The translations under genes and the position numbers were made by a program. A stretch of DNA of 64,000 nt from Spisula solida (Eukaryota; Mollusca; Bivalvia; Venerida; Mactridae), in contig OX365954.1 of NCBI GenBank assembly GCA_947247005.1, positions 1,876,001-1,940,000 of the forward strand. Reading direction: 5' to 3'. Positions 62,640 through 64,000 of this stretch are shown piece after piece (positions within the stretch are counted from its first letter, which is position 1; the number at the start of each line of letters is the position of its first letter). Under the pieces are notes generated by a model, which searched no databases, was not told the origin of the DNA, and saw only the letters and a program-made list of their open reading frames with translations.

Positions 62640-63385
62640 GCAAATGGGCCATGGAATTTAATCCTGACAAATGTGAAATTCTGAGAATTACTAGAAAGAG
62701 AAACCCTATCATATACCCATATACTCTACATGACACCCCCATCAATAGTACCGACTCTGCCAAATACCTAGGTGTGACCATCACGAAAGACCTGAACTGG
62801 ACACAACATATAAATAATATCACTTCAAAAGCAACTAACTCACTCAGATTCATCAAAAGAAACATCAAAACAAGCAACCAAAAAGTCAAAGAAGCAGCAT
62901 ACACCACATACGTAAGACCCCAAGTAGAAAACTGTTCAGTTCTATGGCACCCCTGGCAAAACCAATTAACTATTAAGCAACAAAATAGAAAGCGTCCAGA
63001 GGGCTGCCGCCAGATACATTTGCAATGACTACAGTTACACCAGCAGCGTTTCAACCATGATAACAAACCTCAATTGGCACACACTACAATACAGAAGAAT
63101 CTTCCAATCACTCATATTCTTATACAAAATTCAAAACCAGCTCGTTTATGTAGACCACAACCACCTCATTCCAACCAGACACTACAACTTCCTAATACCT
63201 CACTCAAGAACACAATACCATCTGAACTCTTTTTTTCCAAGGACAATTAGATACTGGAACTCTCTCCCAGCCTACATTCAGTCCAGTCCCAGCCTCCCAA
63301 TTTTTAGGGAGAGGCTGGCGACAATAAACTTCTAAACTCTCACACCATATTTTTACTGTTTTTGTGTGGCGTAAACGCCACACAA
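62640..63385 (+). pseudogene. 5'-truncated LINE: RT C-terminal part with one frameshift
   Basis: Codons from about 62640 read KWAMEFNPDKCEILRITRKR, YLGVTITKDLNWTQHINNI and VRPQVENCSVLWHP, the post-catalytic 'FNPxKC...YLGV' region of CR1/Jockey-like RTs. Near 62985 the frame shifts by one; the other frame continues IESVQRAAARYICNDYSYTS, NLNWHTLQYRRIFQSLIFLY and FFPRTIRYWNSLP to a stop at 63335. The 3' UTR contains a perfect hairpin (63362-63385). Catalytic RT motifs and endonuclease are absent. Plus strand, opposite to HSPA14. Confidence 0.85.
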
Positions 63386-64000
63386 TGATATTACCACTTT
63401 TCAGCTTACGACCAATTTAACGCATTAGGCATCGGCAAATAAATAGTTCTATGATTTGAACAATATTACAAGCATGCAACACAGGTTACACGTATCATTG
63501 GACCTGATTTGTTTACATTACCAACATTTACTTATATTAAGACCAACAATTTTATCAGACTTTTATTTTTAGAAGATTTTTATAGCAAATCATTCCGCAA
63601 CGGACTATATTTTTACTACCAACGAATGTTCTCACTGGTGGCGGGAATCTAATAGTTCCCACGGTTTTCAATCGTATACTGTAACGTATGTAAATCACTC
63701 CGCCGCTGCACATTGCAGACGATGACCTAATTATGTTGTATACAAACATTGATGCTATATATAGCTGGTGGGGGGAACTGAAATAGTTCTACGTACATAT
63801 CGATCGGCCGATTAACGATGTTATCGCGGTAAGCGTTAAACGCACTAGTCAATTTCTACCGTGCTTTATAAAAGACCTCATAATTTTCGTATAAATATAT
63901 TATCCGATTTTGAATATTTAAAGCTTGTAATGAAGCAGAGATATATGTCTCTCTTTTAGACAACATTCAACACGATACCCTAATTAGTTAATCCACGGCG
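63386..64000. other. Unassigned sequence at the right edge
   Basis: No exon, RNA gene or clear repeat seen. The missing first coding exon of HSPA14 could lie here in a form I cannot recognise, or beyond the edge. Confidence 0.4.

Noticed and set aside
61571..64000. First coding exon of HSPA14
   Set aside because: I scanned the minus strand for a short frame of the type M-x-x-I-G-x-H-x-G ending in a phase-0 donor and found none convincing; it may be beyond the window.

Overview
This is a eukaryotic (animal) genome window with spliced genes, AT-rich DNA and a heavy load of transposon debris. Several dispersed repeats resemble ones I recall from bivalve genomes: the AAGGTCACACTTA-type ~160-bp satellite at the left edge, the '...TCACTATATGC...GGGGGCATAAAAA' end near 47.6 kb, and the '...TGCACAACTAGG...CAGTGGTTAGGAG' repeat near 54.4 kb. 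A bivalve mollusc is therefore my best guess. That part is recall, not a database result.

Two real protein genes can be reconstructed exon by exon, both on the minus strand. (1) A PARP14-like mono-ADP-ribosyltransferase runs from ATG 36782 to stop 7370. I place 23 coding exons (6759 nt, 2252 aa) with every splice phase agreeing. The order is an N-terminal RRM-like domain, a 635-aa low-complexity, tyrosine-motif-rich segment in one 1.9-kb exon, three more RRM-like units, KH-like repeats, two macrodomains, a KH-like unit and a PARP catalytic domain with an H-Y-F triad. (2) An HSPA14-type Hsp70 (ribosome-associated Hsp70) runs from 61570 to stop 48971. Thirteen coding exons (484 residues plus stop) are visible. 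The short first exon, with about 19 N-terminal residues, was not found and may lie beyond the right edge.

Layout: 1-850 satellite monomers; 850-7250 noncoding DNA with small inverted-repeat elements; 7370-36782 PARP14-like gene, whose introns carry a mariner relic, two related TIR elements, a LINE 3' fragment and SINE pieces; 36.8-41.5 kb intergenic DNA with a 733-bp foldback element and a 32-bp minisatellite; 41.5-46.0 kb a decayed LINE ending in exactly 100 copies of a tetranucleotide; 46.0-48.4 kb small hairpins and repeats; 48.4-61.6 kb HSPA14; 62.6-63.4 kb a second 5'-truncated LINE; then nothing recognised to 64000.

The most unusual observation is that three different splice junctions of HSPA14 are embedded in three unrelated tandem arrays: a 40-bp unit x20 carrying a 5' splice site, a ~41-bp unit x4-6 carrying another 5' splice site, and a 50-bp unit x7 carrying a 3' splice site. 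Each array repeats exon edge plus splice signal into the adjacent intron. The second notable item is the PARP14-like protein's long insert with clustered Y-x-x-hydrophobic and P-x-x-x-P-R motifs. PARP14 relatives in vertebrates act in innate antiviral signalling and HSPA14 in co-translational folding; nothing in the sequence shows that the two genes work together.
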